Shown piece by piece: positions 17,316 through 27,138 of a stretch of DNA of 64,000 bases. The notes under the pieces were generated by a model. It was not told the DNA's origin. It made no database searches and was given only the letters and a program-made list of their open reading frames with translations. The position numbers were made by a program, and so were the translations under genes. Every line of letters starts with the position of its first letter. Within the stretch, counting starts at the first letter, position 1. The DNA is taken from contig NZ_CP028083.1 in the NCBI RefSeq assembly GCF_005491425.1, positions 3,502,001-3,566,000 of the forward strand. The letters run 5' to 3'. This DNA comes from Lysinibacillus sp. SGAir0095. GTDB taxonomy: Bacteria; Bacillota; Bacilli; Bacillales_A; Planococcaceae.

Positions 17316-18938
17316 ATGGAAAAAGACCCTTCAAACCAAGGAGAGTTTCAAACAAACTACGAAGATGATGCAACACTAACCAACAGACAAGGCCATCCGA
17401 TTACTAATAATCAGAATATCCGTACAGTAGGAAATCGCGGACCTGCTACATTAGAAAACTACGATTTTATTGAAAAAATTAGTCATTTTGATCGTGAAAA
17501 AGTACCTGAACGTATCGTACATGCTCGTGGCGCAGGTGCTCATGGATATTTTGAAGCTTATGGTAAGGTGGGGAATGACCCTGCTTCGAAATATACTCGT
17601 GCGAAATTGTTCCAAGAAAAAGGAAAACAAACACCAGTTTTTGTACGCTTTTCAACAGTAGTACATGGACTGCACTCACCTGAAACATTACGTGATCCAC
17701 GTGGTTTCGCAGTAAAGTTCTACACTGAGGATGGAAACTGGGACTTAGTGGGGAACAATCTAAAAATCTTCTTTATCCGTGATGCGATGAAATTCCCAGA
17801 TATGATTCATGCATTCCGTCCAGATCCAGTGACGAATATTCAAGACGCTCGTCGCTTCTTTGATTTCTGTGCAAATTCACCTGAATCTTTCCATATGGTA
17901 ACATTCGTCTATTCACCATGGGGAATTCCCGCAAACTATCGCATGATGCAAGGTTCCGGTGTCAACACTTATAAATGGGTAAACCAGGAAGGAAAAGCTG
18001 TGCTAGTAAAATATCACTGGGAACCAAAACAAGGGATCAAGAATTTAACAGTTAAAGAAGCTGAGGAAATTCAAGGGAAAAACTTCAACCACGCAACACA
18101 GGATTTATATGAAGCCATTGAAAAAGGTGATTACCCTGAATGGGAGCTATTGGTTCAAATAATGGAGGATGGCCCTCATCCTGAGCTTGATTTTGACCCA
18201 CTAGATGATACAAAGCTTTGGCCAAATGATCAATTCCCGTGGTTGCCTGTTGGACGAATGGTATTGAATAAAAATCCTGAAAACTTCTTTAACGAAGTAG
18301 AGCAAGCTGCTTTCGGTACAGGTGTACTTGTTGATGGATTAGATTTCTCAGATGATAAAATGCTACAAGGACGCACATTCTCTTATTCCGATACCCAGCG
18401 TTACCGTGTAGGAGCTAACTATTTACAATTACCGATTAACGCTGCGAAGAAACGTGTTGCTACAAATCAGGAAGGCGGCCAATTACGTTATTATAATGAT
18501 AAAGCACCTGGTCAAAACCCACATATTAACTATGAGCCTTCTAGCATGGGCGGTTTAAAGGAAGCTGAGCAAGCTGGTGTAGAACACACTCCTGAAATTG
18601 AGGGCCACCTTGTTCGCGAATCGATTGATCGAAACGATAATACGAAACAAGCTGGCGAAACATATCGCAACTTTGAGCAATGGGAAAAAGACGAGCTAAT
18701 CACTAATTTAGTAAATGACTTAGTAATTTGTCCAAAAGATATTCAGGATAAAATGATTGCCCTTGCACAACAAGCAGATGAGGAATATGGCCGTCGTTTA
18801 CGTGAAGGCTTGCTTGAAAAAACAGAATCGATGTTAAAAGAAAACCCGGATTTTAGCCCTCATCCACTAGGCGCTAAAAATGCAGATCATGCCGTAGAGG
18901 ATGCCGTAAATAAAGGCCACGAAGCAGATCCCTATTAA
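17316..18938 (+). CDS. katX: Catalase, KatX-like
   Basis: A 540-residue heme catalase that converts hydrogen peroxide to water and oxygen. The distal His lies in [14 protein letters not shown] near residue 70. VRFSTVVHG and [12 protein letters not shown] follow. The heme-ligand Tyr lies in the [14 protein letters not shown] motif near residue 350. Length and the stretches GIPANYR and [14 protein letters not shown] resemble KatX, the dormant-spore catalase of B. subtilis, more than vegetative KatA of about 480 residues. The spore-gene neighbourhood agrees. The start at 17316 has AAAGGATG at about 9 nt; an in-frame ATG at 17295 lacks a ribosome binding site. I found no convincing PerR box upstream. 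The KatX assignment is from memory. Confidence 0.88.
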   Translation: MEKDPSNQGEFQTNYEDDATLTNRQGHPITNNQNIRTVGNRGPATLENYDFIEKISHFDREKVPERIVHARGAGAHGYFEAYGKVGNDPASKYTRAKLFQEKGKQTPVFVRFSTVVHGLHSPETLRDPRGFAVKFYTEDGNWDLVGNNLKIFFIRDAMKFPDMIHAFRPDPVTNIQDARRFFDFCANSPESFHMVTFVYSPWGIPANYRMMQGSGVNTYKWVNQEGKAVLVKYHWEPKQGIKNLTVKEAEEIQGKNFNHATQDLYEAIEKGDYPEWELLVQIMEDGPHPELDFDPLDDTKLWPNDQFPWLPVGRMVLNKNPENFFNEVEQAAFGTGVLVDGLDFSDDKMLQGRTFSYSDTQRYRVGANYLQLPINAAKKRVATNQEGGQLRYYNDKAPGQNPHINYEPSSMGGLKEAEQAGVEHTPEIEGHLVRESIDRNDNTKQAGETYRNFEQWEKDELITNLVNDLVICPKDIQDKMIALAQQADEEYGRRLREGLLEKTESMLKENPDFSPHPLGAKNADHAVEDAVNKGHEADPY

Positions 18939-18948
18939 TGCACATATT

Positions 18949-18986
18949 AAAGCCCGTGAAGACAATTTCACGGGCTTTTATTCTTT
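18949..18986. terminator. Bidirectional terminator between katX and spoVR
   Basis: The arms AAAGCCCGTGAA and TTTCACGGGCTTT form an 11- to 12-bp stem around GACAA. On the plus strand a T-rich tail follows, and on the minus strand TTTAATATG. It serves both convergent genes. Confidence 0.88.
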
Positions 18987-19004
18987 TAATTGTAGCAGCA
19001 TCCA

Positions 19005-20405
19005 CTATAAAGCCTTTCTATAATTACGCTTTCCATCGTACGTATAGAGTACTGGCTTGTTTTCAACATACGTTTCGATATGAACTGGGCGTCCCCATAA
19101 TTGATAGATGTATGGTAATACATGTTCTAAGTAATGTGGATCTAACTCCATTCCCTCAAAACCATGCTTTAAATACATTTCTCCATTTCGTAGATAGTCG
19201 CCATTATCAACGACAATATATGGAAAGCCTCCGTTCACACGCATGGAAACAAGCTGGTCACGGACATTTTGATAATCCTTATCGGTAATTTTATAATCTG
19301 TGCCTTTCTTCTCAAACAAGTACATATCTTCTTGTTCCACTAGCTCTTTAGTTAAATAATTTCGGATAAAGGAAATATCAGACTCAATTTCACGAACTTC
19401 AAATATTTTTTCTCTTCCTGAGCCTGGTTTCACACCCATCTTAATCATTTCTGGTGTTGGATTATCGTAACGCCTTTCAATATCCTCAAAGATTTTCAGC
19501 CCTAAATAATATGGATTGATGGATGTTTTGGATGGCTGAACAACACCGGCATTTAATTTAGCATATTCGATGGTTTCATCTGTCGTTAGATTAAGTTCTC
19601 TCATAATACGTTGATGCCAATAAGATGCCCAGCCCTCATTCATTATTTTGGTTTCTAGCTGTGGCCAGAAATACAACATTTCTTCCCGCATCATTGTTAA
19701 TATATCTCGTTGCCACTCTTCAAGCTCGCGACTATGCATTTCAATAAAAAGAAGTAAATCCTTTTCCGGCTTCGGCGGGAACTTTTTCTTCTTATATCGA
19801 ACCGGCAATTTCGGTTCCTCTTTTTTATCTAGTTCCCACAAATCATCATATGGCGTTTTGGAAACATAGCTTTCATCATCATCTAATTCATCTTCATATT
19901 CTAATAATTTCGGCCTAACTAATGATGGATCAATATGCTCTTGAATTGCTAAAATCGCATCTAAAAATTGTTCAACTTCCTCTTTTCCATAGAGTCGCTC
20001 ATAGCTCGCAATTCGATCTGCTGTTGCAGTCATACTTTCCACCATATCACGTCTTGTATTTGAGAACCGAACATTATTTTTGAAAAAATCACAATGTGCT
20101 AATACATGGGCGATAATGAGTTTATTTTGAGTTAGAGTATTTGTGTCCAGTAAAAATGCATAGCAAGGATTCGAGTTAATAACTAATTCATAAATTTGGC
20201 TTAAGCCTAAATCATATTGCAGCTTCATTTTATGGAATTGTTTTCCAAAGCTCCAATGTGAAAAACGTGTCGGCATTCCGTATGCGCCAATTGTATAAAT
20301 AATTTCCGCCGGACAAATTTCATAGTGCATTGGAAAGAAATCTAAGCCAAATTCTATTGCAATGTCAGTTATATCCTCAATCGCTTTATGAAGCTCTTTT
20401 TCCAC
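19005..20405 (-). CDS. spoVR: SpoVR family protein
   Basis: A 466-residue SpoVR homologue, close to the 468 of B. subtilis. Family landmarks include [15 protein letters not shown] near residue 45, NPCYAFLLD near 80, [19 protein letters not shown] [12 protein letters not shown] near 100, and [13 protein letters not shown] near 260. SpoVR is needed for normal spore cortex formation; its biochemical role is unknown. A frame opens with TTG at 20420, but GGAGGGG is spaced for a GTG at 20405, which I use. It is the last of three same-strand genes, prkA-yhbH-spoVR, the same trio found as yeaG-yeaH-ycgB in enterobacteria. That conservation implies that the three products act together. Confidence 0.94.
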   Translation of the reverse strand: MEKELHKAIEDITDIAIEFGLDFFPMHYEICPAEIIYTIGAYGMPTRFSHWSFGKQFHKMKLQYDLGLSQIYELVINSNPCYAFLLDTNTLTQNKLIIAHVLAHCDFFKNNVRFSNTRRDMVESMTATADRIASYERLYGKEEVEQFLDAILAIQEHIDPSLVRPKLLEYEDELDDDESYVSKTPYDDLWELDKKEEPKLPVRYKKKKFPPKPEKDLLLFIEMHSRELEEWQRDILTMMREEMLYFWPQLETKIMNEGWASYWHQRIMRELNLTTDETIEYAKLNAGVVQPSKTSINPYYLGLKIFEDIERRYDNPTPEMIKMGVKPGSGREKIFEVREIESDISFIRNYLTKELVEQEDMYLFEKKGTDYKITDKDYQNVRDQLVSMRVNGGFPYIVVDNGDYLRNGEMYLKHGFEGMELDPHYLEHVLPYIYQLWGRPVHIETYVENKPVLYTYDGKRNYRKAL

Positions 20406-20511
20406 CTTATTCCCCTCCAATAGAAAAACACGATTTCCACGTTAAAAAGTGAATATCGATGTTTTTCTCATACTGATTTTAGTGTCAAACTAGCTATTAA
20501 TACATTATTCG

Positions 20512-21681
20512 TTAAACAGCCGTTTCATCATGTTTTTGGAAGAAACTTTTCAAAGTATCATAAACATCTTTTTTCTGTCTTAGCACGTAGTGACGGAACT
20601 TAGGATTTTCAATTTTTTTAAAGGTCGACATCAAGGAGGAATAACGATTATTTGGGTTTACCTCTCCATAGCCAAACATACTAGAGACCTCAATTAACTC
20701 ATTTACTAGTCTTAAACATTTTTCATTGTCTGTTGAAAAATTTTCACCGTCTGAGAAATGGACAGGGTAGATATTGTAACGAACCGGATTATATTTTTGC
20801 TCGATTAGTTCTAAAGCCTTCGAATAGGCTGATGAGCAAATCGTCCCTCCACTTTCTCCTTTAGTAAAGAACTCTTCCTCTGTCACAACTTTTGCTTCTG
20901 TATGATGTGCGATAAATTCAATTTCAACGGTTTTGTACTTTGTTCGTAAAAACCTCGTCATCCAGAAGAAAAAGCTCCTTGCACAAAACTTCTCAAAATT
21001 CCCCATCGAACCACTCGTATCCATCATGGCAAGTACGACTGCTTTTGTTTCAGGCTTTGTTACTTCATCCCATGTTTTAAAACGTAAATCGTCATTATGG
21101 ATAGGCGTAATTTCAGCCTTCCCTTTCATCGCGTTTCTCTTTATAGCAGTTAAAATTGTTCTTTTCTTATCGATATTACCCATTAGCCCTTTTTTACGGA
21201 TATCATTGAACTCAATCTTTTCTGTTGTTATGTCTGCCGTTTCTTTCCTTTGTAAATTAGGAAGCTCCAATTCTTTGAATAACATATTTTGTACATCATC
21301 CAAACTTACCTCTGCTTCATAGTAATCATTACCAGGCTGATCTCCAGCTTTCTTTCCTTGGCCCGGCGCTTGTTGATTTCCTGGTTTTCCATCACGGGCA
21401 ACTACATCTCCAACTTGGCTATCGCCTTGTCCTTGACCGACATGCTTTGATTTACCATAGTTATATCGTATTTTATACTCATCTAATGAACGGATTGGTA
21501 TTTTTATAACCTCTTTGCCATTTGACATGATTATACTTTCTTCGCTAATCAGGTCTGGTAAATTATTCTTAATTGCATCTTTTACCTTATCCATATGTCG
21601 TTGTTGATCTTGGTACCCTTTACGATGGAGTGACCAATTTTCCTGAGAGACGACAAAGTTTCGATTCTGATTTTCACTCAT
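20512..21681 (-). CDS. yhbH: Sporulation protein YhbH (DUF444, von Willebrand A-like)
   Basis: A 389-residue YhbH/YeaH protein. It starts [22 protein letters not shown] from the ATG at 21681 (GTGAGGATAAC upstream). The longer frame to 21774 is not needed. A Gly/Gln-rich linker ([11 protein letters not shown] to GDQPGNDY, about residues 85-125) precedes a domain with [13 protein letters not shown] near 225. That motif is a MIDAS-like DxSxS metal site typical of von Willebrand A folds. [13 protein letters not shown] is typical of DUF444. B. subtilis YhbH is sporulation-related and sigma-E dependent. It lies between prkA and spoVR and probably works with the PrkA kinase. Confidence 0.94.
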   Translation of the reverse strand: MSENQNRNFVVSQENWSLHRKGYQDQQRHMDKVKDAIKNNLPDLISEESIIMSNGKEVIKIPIRSLDEYKIRYNYGKSKHVGQGQGDSQVGDVVARDGKPGNQQAPGQGKKAGDQPGNDYYEAEVSLDDVQNMLFKELELPNLQRKETADITTEKIEFNDIRKKGLMGNIDKKRTILTAIKRNAMKGKAEITPIHNDDLRFKTWDEVTKPETKAVVLAMMDTSGSMGNFEKFCARSFFFWMTRFLRTKYKTVEIEFIAHHTEAKVVTEEEFFTKGESGGTICSSAYSKALELIEQKYNPVRYNIYPVHFSDGENFSTDNEKCLRLVNELIEVSSMFGYGEVNPNNRYSSLMSTFKKIENPKFRHYVLRQKKDVYDTLKSFFQKHDETAV

Positions 21682-22083
21682 GTTATCCTCACCCATCTTT
21701 GTTAAAGTTTCGTGTATCAAATACGCCTTGACGTATTTTTGCGTCCAGATTTTTTTCATCTTAAGCCTGCACAATGTAGGTCACTTAGCCTTTGTCGCAG
21801 GACGCGAAGCTCTTAGTCTACTTACATACTTAACTTCCTTTGAAAATCTGTGATATCTGCCGGGGGGCTTGTTGTAGAATTTCCACTCAACAGATGTATC
21901 ATTTGAATTCGCCTCACAACTTATAGCAGTGGGAAACTTCTGATTGAAGTTGAAAAATCACTTTTCTTATGATATGCGAATTTTCTGACAAATTGCACTG
22001 CTTTATCCACTAAATTACCCTTGATAAAAAATATTCCAATTACTCAATATTTATCCTTAGTCTTCTTATACGCCCGTCGAGAT
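21682..22083. other. Intergenic region between prkA terminator and yhbH, with a small GC-rich hairpin
   Basis: About 400 bases without a supported gene. AAATACG and CGTATTT form a short inverted repeat at about 21718-21738, upstream of yhbH. A more GC-rich stretch at 21766-21801 can fold as CCTGCACAA with TTGTCGCAGG (one-base bulge) and an inner AGG/CCT pair. The yhbH promoter must be here, but I could not place a convincing sigma-E pair. Confidence 0.45.
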
Positions 22084-22117
22084 AAAAAAATGAGTGTCCT
22101 AAATTTTATGGACACTC
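22084..22117 (-). terminator. Rho-independent terminator of prkA
   Basis: Perfect 8-bp arms GAGTGTCC and GGACACTC are followed on the minus strand by seven T residues. It suggests prkA is transcribed apart from yhbH. Confidence 0.88.
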
Positions 22118-22141
22118 CTTTCAATATATTCCTTCTATTAA

Positions 22142-24052
22142 CTATCTATTTAATAAACTTCCTACATATCTTAATAATTCGTTGGCTGAGTTGGAGTCGT
22201 ACCCATGCTCATCAATCAATCTTGCTACAACCTCATTAATCTTTTTAAGCTGCGATTCATCAGGAGTTTTTGAGGAAGTTGTAATTTTCACCACATCTTT
22301 TAAATCCGCAAACAGTTTTTTCTGAATGGCTTCTCGAAGTCTTTCATGAGAATTATAGTCAAATCGTTTTCCTTTACGCGCAAATGCAGATAATCTAATT
22401 AGAATCTCTTCACGGAATGCCCGTTTCGCATTTTCCGAAATACCAATTTGCTCTTCAATCGAACGCATCAGTTTTTCATCTGGATTCATTTCTTCTCCTG
22501 TAATTGGATCACGGAGCTTGTTTTTATTACAGAAGGCTTCTACATTATCAAGATAGTTATTCATTAAATGTTTTGCTGACTCTTCATAAGAGTAAACAAA
22601 CGCCTTTTGCACTTCATTCTTCGCAATTTCATCGTATTCTTTTCTTGCAATCGCGATGTAATTCATATATTTTTCACGATCTTCTGCTGAAATGGACGCG
22701 TGCTGATCAAGTCCATCCTTTAATGATCGTAAAACATCCAATGCATTGATCGAAGGCACTTCTTTACGAATGATCGCAGAAGAAATTCGATTGATAATAT
22801 AACGAGGGTCAATTCCATTCATACCTTCGTTTGGATATTCTTTTTTCAATTCCTCAACGTCTACTGAATTAAAGCCTTCAACACTTTCGCCATCATACAG
22901 TCGCATTTTCTTAACCAGGTCAATGCCTTGTTTTTTGGGTATTTCTAATCTTGTTAAAACAGAGAAAATCGCAGCAGCTCGAAGTGCATGCGGCGCAATA
23001 TGAACATGTGCCATATCACTTTCACTAATCATTTTCGCATAAATACGCTCTTCCTCACTTACTTTTAGATTGTAAGGAATCGGCATAACGATAATACGTG
23101 AATGTAACGCTTCATTCTTTTTGTTCGAAATGAATGTACGATACTCGGTTTCGTTGGTATGGGCAACGATGAGCTCGTCTGCACTAATGAGTGCAAAACG
23201 GCCAGCTTTGAAGTTTCCTTCTTGGGTTAATGATAAAAGATGCCATAAAAACTTCTCATCTAGCTTTAGCATTTCCTGGAACTCCATCATTCCTCGGTTT
23301 GCTTTATTTAGCTCTCCGTCAAAGCGATACGCTCTAGGATCAGATTCTGAACCAAACTCAGCAATTGTCGAGAAATCGATACTGCCAGTTAAATCTGCAA
23401 TATCCTGGGACTTTGGATCTGAAGGTGTAAATGTACCAATACCCACACGTCTATCTTCAGAGAAAAAGATTCGCTCAATCAGCACCTCTTCAATTTGACC
23501 GCCATACTCTTGTTCAAGCCGCATTGTATTTAATGGAGATAAGCTTCCCTCAATTCGAATTCCGAATTCTTTATAGAAGTCTTCTCTTAGATGCTGGGGA
23601 ATTAAATGAAGGGGGTCCTCATGCATTGGACAGCCCTTAATAGCGTAAACTGCACCTTCGTCTGTCCGTGAATACTGCTCTAATCCCCGCTTAAGCAGTG
23701 TAACAATTGTTGATTTACCACCACTTACAGGTCCCATTAACAATAGAATTCTCTTGCGTACGTCTAATCGTCTAGCTGCTGGGTGGAAATATTCCTCCAC
23801 TAGTCTTTCTAATGCTGTTTCAAGGCCGAAAATTTCCTTTCCAAAGAACTGGTACATTTTCTTGCCATCTCTCTCTTTTACGCCAGAGCTTTTAATCATA
23901 TTGTAGACACGTGAATGAGCTGTTTGAGCAACTTCTGGTCTTTCCTTAAGAATACTTAAATATTCTGCAAATGTACCTTCCCATTTCAGGCGATCCTCTT
24001 CTTCTTTAAAACGTCTAACCCTGTTTAAAATATCGATGACTACTACCTCCAT
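22142..24052 (-). CDS. prkA: PrkA serine protein kinase / AAA-type protein
   Basis: A protein of about 631-636 residues matching PrkA. It has an N-terminal AAA-like domain with Walker A GPVSGGKST (about residues 107-115) and a C-terminal region related to kinases. PrkA is made in the mother cell under sigma-E and supports sporulation, with reported kinase or protease activity. The start is odd. The nearest ATG, at 24052, has no ribosome binding site and overlaps the GGAGG itself. That GGAGG is spaced 8 nt before an ATC at 24037. The ATC falls where B. subtilis PrkA has its initiator Met (MDIL). A sigma-E-like promoter lies at 24071-24099. I list the ATG but think the ATC start likely. Confidence 0.93.
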   Translation of the reverse strand: MEVVVIDILNRVRRFKEEEDRLKWEGTFAEYLSILKERPEVAQTAHSRVYNMIKSSGVKERDGKKMYQFFGKEIFGLETALERLVEEYFHPAARRLDVRKRILLLMGPVSGGKSTIVTLLKRGLEQYSRTDEGAVYAIKGCPMHEDPLHLIPQHLREDFYKEFGIRIEGSLSPLNTMRLEQEYGGQIEEVLIERIFFSEDRRVGIGTFTPSDPKSQDIADLTGSIDFSTIAEFGSESDPRAYRFDGELNKANRGMMEFQEMLKLDEKFLWHLLSLTQEGNFKAGRFALISADELIVAHTNETEYRTFISNKKNEALHSRIIVMPIPYNLKVSEEERIYAKMISESDMAHVHIAPHALRAAAIFSVLTRLEIPKKQGIDLVKKMRLYDGESVEGFNSVDVEELKKEYPNEGMNGIDPRYIINRISSAIIRKEVPSINALDVLRSLKDGLDQHASISAEDREKYMNYIAIARKEYDEIAKNEVQKAFVYSYEESAKHLMNNYLDNVEAFCNKNKLRDPITGEEMNPDEKLMRSIEEQIGISENAKRAFREEILIRLSAFARKGKRFDYNSHERLREAIQKKLFADLKDVVKITTSSKTPDESQLKKINEVVARLIDEHGYDSNSANELLRYVGSLLNR

Positions 24053-24070
24053 TCAGGGTGGGTTTTTATC

Positions 24071-24099
24071 AATGTATGAAGCGAGCGTCTTAATGATAC
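24071..24099 (-). promoter_or_regulatory. Candidate sigma-E promoter of prkA
   Basis: On the minus strand, a GTATCATT element is followed after 13 nt by CATACATT, an exact match to the sigma-E -10 consensus as I recall it. It lies about 20-45 nt upstream of the prkA start and agrees with known mother-cell expression of prkA. Confidence 0.7.
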
Positions 24100-24251
24100 C
24101 GAATACTTTTTAATATAATTTTATTCGTTTTTAAATATTAAATAAGAAACATCTTTCGTAGCTTCAGAGTACAAGCACTTCACCTCACAAAAAATGTAGA
24201 AGTGCCCAATAATAAAATTCAATTTACTCAGCTAAATTAAATGAATTTAAG

Positions 24252-24280
24252 AATATATCGTTCCTATAGGTCATATACAT
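24252..24280 (+). promoter_or_regulatory. Candidate sigma-E promoter of the cotJ operon
   Basis: AATATAT followed after about 13 nt by CATATACAT resembles the sigma-E pattern. It lies about 120 nt upstream of cotJA. cotJ is sigma-E dependent in B. subtilis. The rest of the 350-bp divergent region to prkA (24053-24402) shows no gene. Confidence 0.62.
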
Positions 24281-24402
24281 GGGTTGTTAGAAAGCTAGGC
24301 TTATCGTTAAGTAACCATAGAGGACAATAAGTCTTAGTTGCACCTATGTAGATAAGAAAGGGATATCCCTTTTCCTTATCTGTCAAACGAAAGGAGGATC
24401 TT

Positions 24403-24627
24403 ATGTTTTCTCAGTATAAGTATTGGAAACCATTTGTCGGTCCGTTTGATCCATGCAAACCAATACGAGTTAAAAGTTACAGCACCCCTCCACAACTGTA
24501 TATTAATTTTCAGCCAGCAGGACTTCCACAATTCACTCCTCGAGAAGCACTAATGTCCGGAACACTTTGGCCTCAACTATATAGCCCGTATCCAGATCCG
24601 CAAAAAGGAGGGAAACCTCATGGCTAA
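24403..24627 (+). CDS. cotJA: Spore coat protein CotJA
   Basis: A 74-residue protein rich in Pro and aromatic residues, with PFVGPFDPCKPI and TPREALMSGTLWPQLYSPY, the latter typical of CotJA. It is a small component tied to inner coat assembly. AAAGGAGGATCTT precedes the ATG. Its last codons overlap cotJB by 8 nt, so the two are probably translationally coupled. It is first in a cotJA-cotJB-cotJC operon. Confidence 0.93.
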   Translation: MFSQYKYWKPFVGPFDPCKPIRVKSYSTPPQLYINFQPAGLPQFTPREALMSGTLWPQLYSPYPDPQKGGKPHG

Positions 24628-24883
24628 GCAAATGCCACCAGAGTATTATCAATGTCTCGAAGAAATTCAAGCCTTGGACTTCGTGTTGGTGGAGTTAAAC
24701 CTTTATTTAGATACTCACCCTCATGATTTTGATGCCATCCAACAGTTCAATGAAACTGCCCAAATGAGCATGCAGTTAAAAGTAGAATTTGAAAAGAAAT
24801 TCCACCCATTAATGAACTTTGGAAGAAGCTACTCCAATTACCCATGGAATATCGACGACTCACCATGGCCATGGCAAGTCTAG
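24620..24883 (+). CDS. cotJB: Spore coat protein CotJB
   Basis: An 87-residue CotJB homologue with EIQALDFVLVELNLYLDTHP near residue 15 and the Trp/Pro-rich tail NYPWNIDDSPWPWQV. A GGAGGGAAACCTC ribosome binding site lies inside the cotJA coding end. The protein is thought to help CotJC enter the coat. Its stop codon is at once the start of the first of four 123-bp repeats that separate it from cotJC. In most genomes cotJB and cotJC are nearly adjacent. Confidence 0.93.
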   Translation: MAKQMPPEYYQCLEEIQALDFVLVELNLYLDTHPHDFDAIQQFNETAQMSMQLKVEFEKKFHPLMNFGRSYSNYPWNIDDSPWPWQV

Positions 24884-25371
24884 AAAAGTGGAGTGGGCTC
24901 GCCCAGCTCCGACAACAACTGCAGGGGCTGGCTACAAGGACGCTTTTTGTCCTTGAAGACAGCACCGAAGTTGTCGAGGAGCTAGCCCGTGAAACTAGAT
25001 ATAAAGAAAAGTGGAGTGGGCTCGTTCAGCCGTGAAAGAAACTGGAGGAGGTGGCTGGAAGGACGCTCTTTGTCCTTGCAGACAGCACCGAAGTTTCCGA
25101 ACGGCTAGCCCACGCAACTAGACAATAAGAAAAGTGGAGTGGGCTCATTCAGCCGTGAAAGAAACTGGAGGGGGTGGCTGGAAGGACGCTCTTTGTCCTT
25201 GCAGACAGCACCGAAGTTTCCGAACGGCTAGCCCACGCAACTAGACAATAAGAAAAGTGGAGTGGGCTCGTTCAGCCGTGAAAGAAACTGGAGGAGGTGG
25301 CTGGAAGGACGCTCTTTGTCCTTGCAGACAGCGCCGAAGTTTCCGAACGGCTAGCCCACGTAACTAGACAA
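24882..25371 (+). repeat. Four tandem 123-bp structured repeats between cotJB and cotJC
   Basis: The units start at 24882, 25005, 25128 and 25251, each with AGAAAAGTGGAGTGGGCT. Units 2-4 are nearly identical and unit 1 is diverged. Each can fold as GTGGGCT with AGCCCAC, then AGCCGT with ACGGCT, then GAAAC with GTTTC, plus an inner AAGGAC/GTCCTT hairpin. In unit 1 the middle arms are AGCTCC with GGAGCT and GACAAC with GTTGTC, so both sides changed together. The repeats have higher GC than their surroundings and lie within the cotJ transcript. Short open frames through them have no ribosome binding site. This is probably an intergenic repeat family with conserved secondary structure. Confidence 0.92.
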
Positions 25372-25444
25372 CACGAATTGCAGAGAACACTTGCCCATCT
25401 AGCTTCAACTAATAACTTGAGGATCGTGAGGGGAGGAAGCAAGA

Positions 25445-26014
25445 ATGTTTTATTACGAAAAGAAACTCCAATATCCTGTTAGAGTTAGTACATGCAACCC
25501 GATGCTTGCGAAGTTTTTGATTGAACAATATGGTGGTGCAGATGGAGAATTAGCTGCTGCTCTGCGGTATATGAACCAGCGCTATACAATTCCAGATAAG
25601 GTTATTGGCTTACTTAATGATATTTCGATGGAAGAATTCTCCCATCTGGAAATGATTGCTACAATGATTTATAAACTTACTAAAGACGCCACACCGGAAC
25701 AAATGGTGGCTGCCGGACTTGGTGATCACTATGTAAATCATGATAGAGCACTATTCTATCAGAATGCTTCAGGTGTTCCATGGACGGCTTCATACATCCA
25801 AGCAAAAGGTGATCCAATTGCAGATCTTTATGAAGATATTGCTGCCGAAGAAAAAGCCCGCGCTACTTATCAATGGATTATCGATGTTTCTGATGACCCA
25901 GATTTAAATGATGGTTTAAAATTCTTACGAGAAAGAGAAATTGTCCATTCCATGCGTTTTAGAGAAGCCGTTGAAATCTTAAAAGACGAACAAGGCCAAA
26001 AGAAATTCTTCTAA
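25445..26014 (+). CDS. cotJC: Spore coat protein CotJC, manganese-catalase family
   Basis: A 189-residue CotJC. It belongs to the ferritin-like manganese catalase family. Probable metal ligands are Glu35, Glu64 and His67 (in MEEFSHLEM), a Glu at 135 or 136 (in AAEEKARA) and His168 (in REIVHSMRF). It is deposited in the spore coat and may remove peroxide. GGGGAGGAAGCAAG precedes the ATG. Separation from cotJB by 561 bp, mostly repeats, means translation must rely on its own ribosome binding site. A strong terminator follows. Confidence 0.94.
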   Translation: MFYYEKKLQYPVRVSTCNPMLAKFLIEQYGGADGELAAALRYMNQRYTIPDKVIGLLNDISMEEFSHLEMIATMIYKLTKDATPEQMVAAGLGDHYVNHDRALFYQNASGVPWTASYIQAKGDPIADLYEDIAAEEKARATYQWIIDVSDDPDLNDGLKFLREREIVHSMRFREAVEILKDEQGQKKFF

Positions 26015-26021
26015 TTCCATA

Positions 26022-26056
26022 CCCCATCTTGCAAAATGCAAGATGGGATTATTTTT
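26022..26056 (+). terminator. Rho-independent terminator of the cotJ operon
   Basis: Perfect 11-bp arms CCCATCTTGCA and TGCAAGATGGG enclose a 3-nt loop and are followed by GATTATTTTT. Confidence 0.88.
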
Positions 26057-26150
26057 GGAAATGAACGCCTATAAATTTGTACTTGCTAATCTATCTATTA
26101 TCATGAGAAGATAGTTTCTATTGATTCCAATAGAAAGATTGGTGAACACG

Positions 26151-27068
26151 TTGAATACAAAAGCTTTATTATTAGGGCTACTTACTGTTCTGATCTGGGG
26201 TTCAACCTTTGCAGCCAATAGCTATAGTCTGCAAGGTGGCTTTTCGGCAGGACACTTACTACTATTTCGATTTATAGTTGCTTCTATTATTTTTGCTATT
26301 ATCGCCCTTATTCCAAGTCTGAATTTCCGTTTACCTGAAAAACAAGATATTTGGAAAATTGTGCTTTTAGGTATTGTTGGGATTAATGGCTATCATATTT
26401 GTGCTACCTTTGGACAGCTAACAATTAGTGCGGGTACTGCCGGAATGTTAATTGGCTCAGGACCAATTTTCACAACGATATTTGCCATTTTAATTTTAAA
26501 AGAACGCCTTAGTAAAATTGGTTGGATTGGACTAGCCTTCGGATTTGCTGGGATTTCTTTGATTGCTATAGGATCTGGGGATACAGCTTTTGGCATCGCT
26601 CCTGGTGTTTTCTTAACAATTTTAGCTGCCATCGCTACCTCGATTTTTTTCGTTTACCAAAAACCTTTATTTAAAAAATATTCGGCTATCGAGTTAACTG
26701 CTTATTTTACATGGGTAGGAACAATACCTTTTCTTATTTTCGCTCCTGGTTTGATTGAAGCCGTTCAAACCGTACCAGTTGAAGTCAATATCACAGCAAT
26801 TTATATTGGCGTTTTCCCGACAGCTATAGCATACTTAACTTGGGCTTATGCATTATCTCAATCAAATGCAAGCTCTATCTCTACGGTTCTTTACTTAGAG
26901 CCAGTAATTGCTATAATTGTTGCCTGGATTTGGTTAAGCGAACTCCCTAAATCGATTTCGATTATAGGTGGGATTATCGCCATTTCAAGTGTTATCCTTG
27001 TAAACTTCTATGGTAAAAATCAGAATACCATTAAAAAAATACAACTCGACCCAAAGAAGTCAAGTTGA
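26151..27068 (+). CDS. EamA-family (DMT superfamily) transporter
   Basis: A membrane protein of about 305 residues with ten hydrophobic segments in two EamA repeats. VLIWGSTFAANSYSL is near the N-terminus and FPTAIAYLTWAYAL is in the second half. It is a metabolite exporter of unknown substrate, not closely similar to the EamA protein at 12.1 kb. A TTG at 26151 with GGTGA just upstream is the likely start; the frame opens with TTG at 26121. It ends with a hydrophilic Lys-rich tail. Confidence 0.86.
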   Translation: MNTKALLLGLLTVLIWGSTFAANSYSLQGGFSAGHLLLFRFIVASIIFAIIALIPSLNFRLPEKQDIWKIVLLGIVGINGYHICATFGQLTISAGTAGMLIGSGPIFTTIFAILILKERLSKIGWIGLAFGFAGISLIAIGSGDTAFGIAPGVFLTILAAIATSIFFVYQKPLFKKYSAIELTAYFTWVGTIPFLIFAPGLIEAVQTVPVEVNITAIYIGVFPTAIAYLTWAYALSQSNASSISTVLYLEPVIAIIVAWIWLSELPKSISIIGGIIAISSVILVNFYGKNQNTIKKIQLDPKKSS

Positions 27069-27138
27069 AGAGCGCATTTTTGCAGGGATTCCTATAAACT
27101 TTTATTTCCTTCCCGCATAACAAGCGTAATCAAGACAC

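Noticed and set aside
24844..25482. Short open frames through the 123-bp repeats as genes
   Set aside because: They lack ribosome binding sites, owe their length to the repeat period being a multiple of three, and overlap cotJB and cotJC in other phases.
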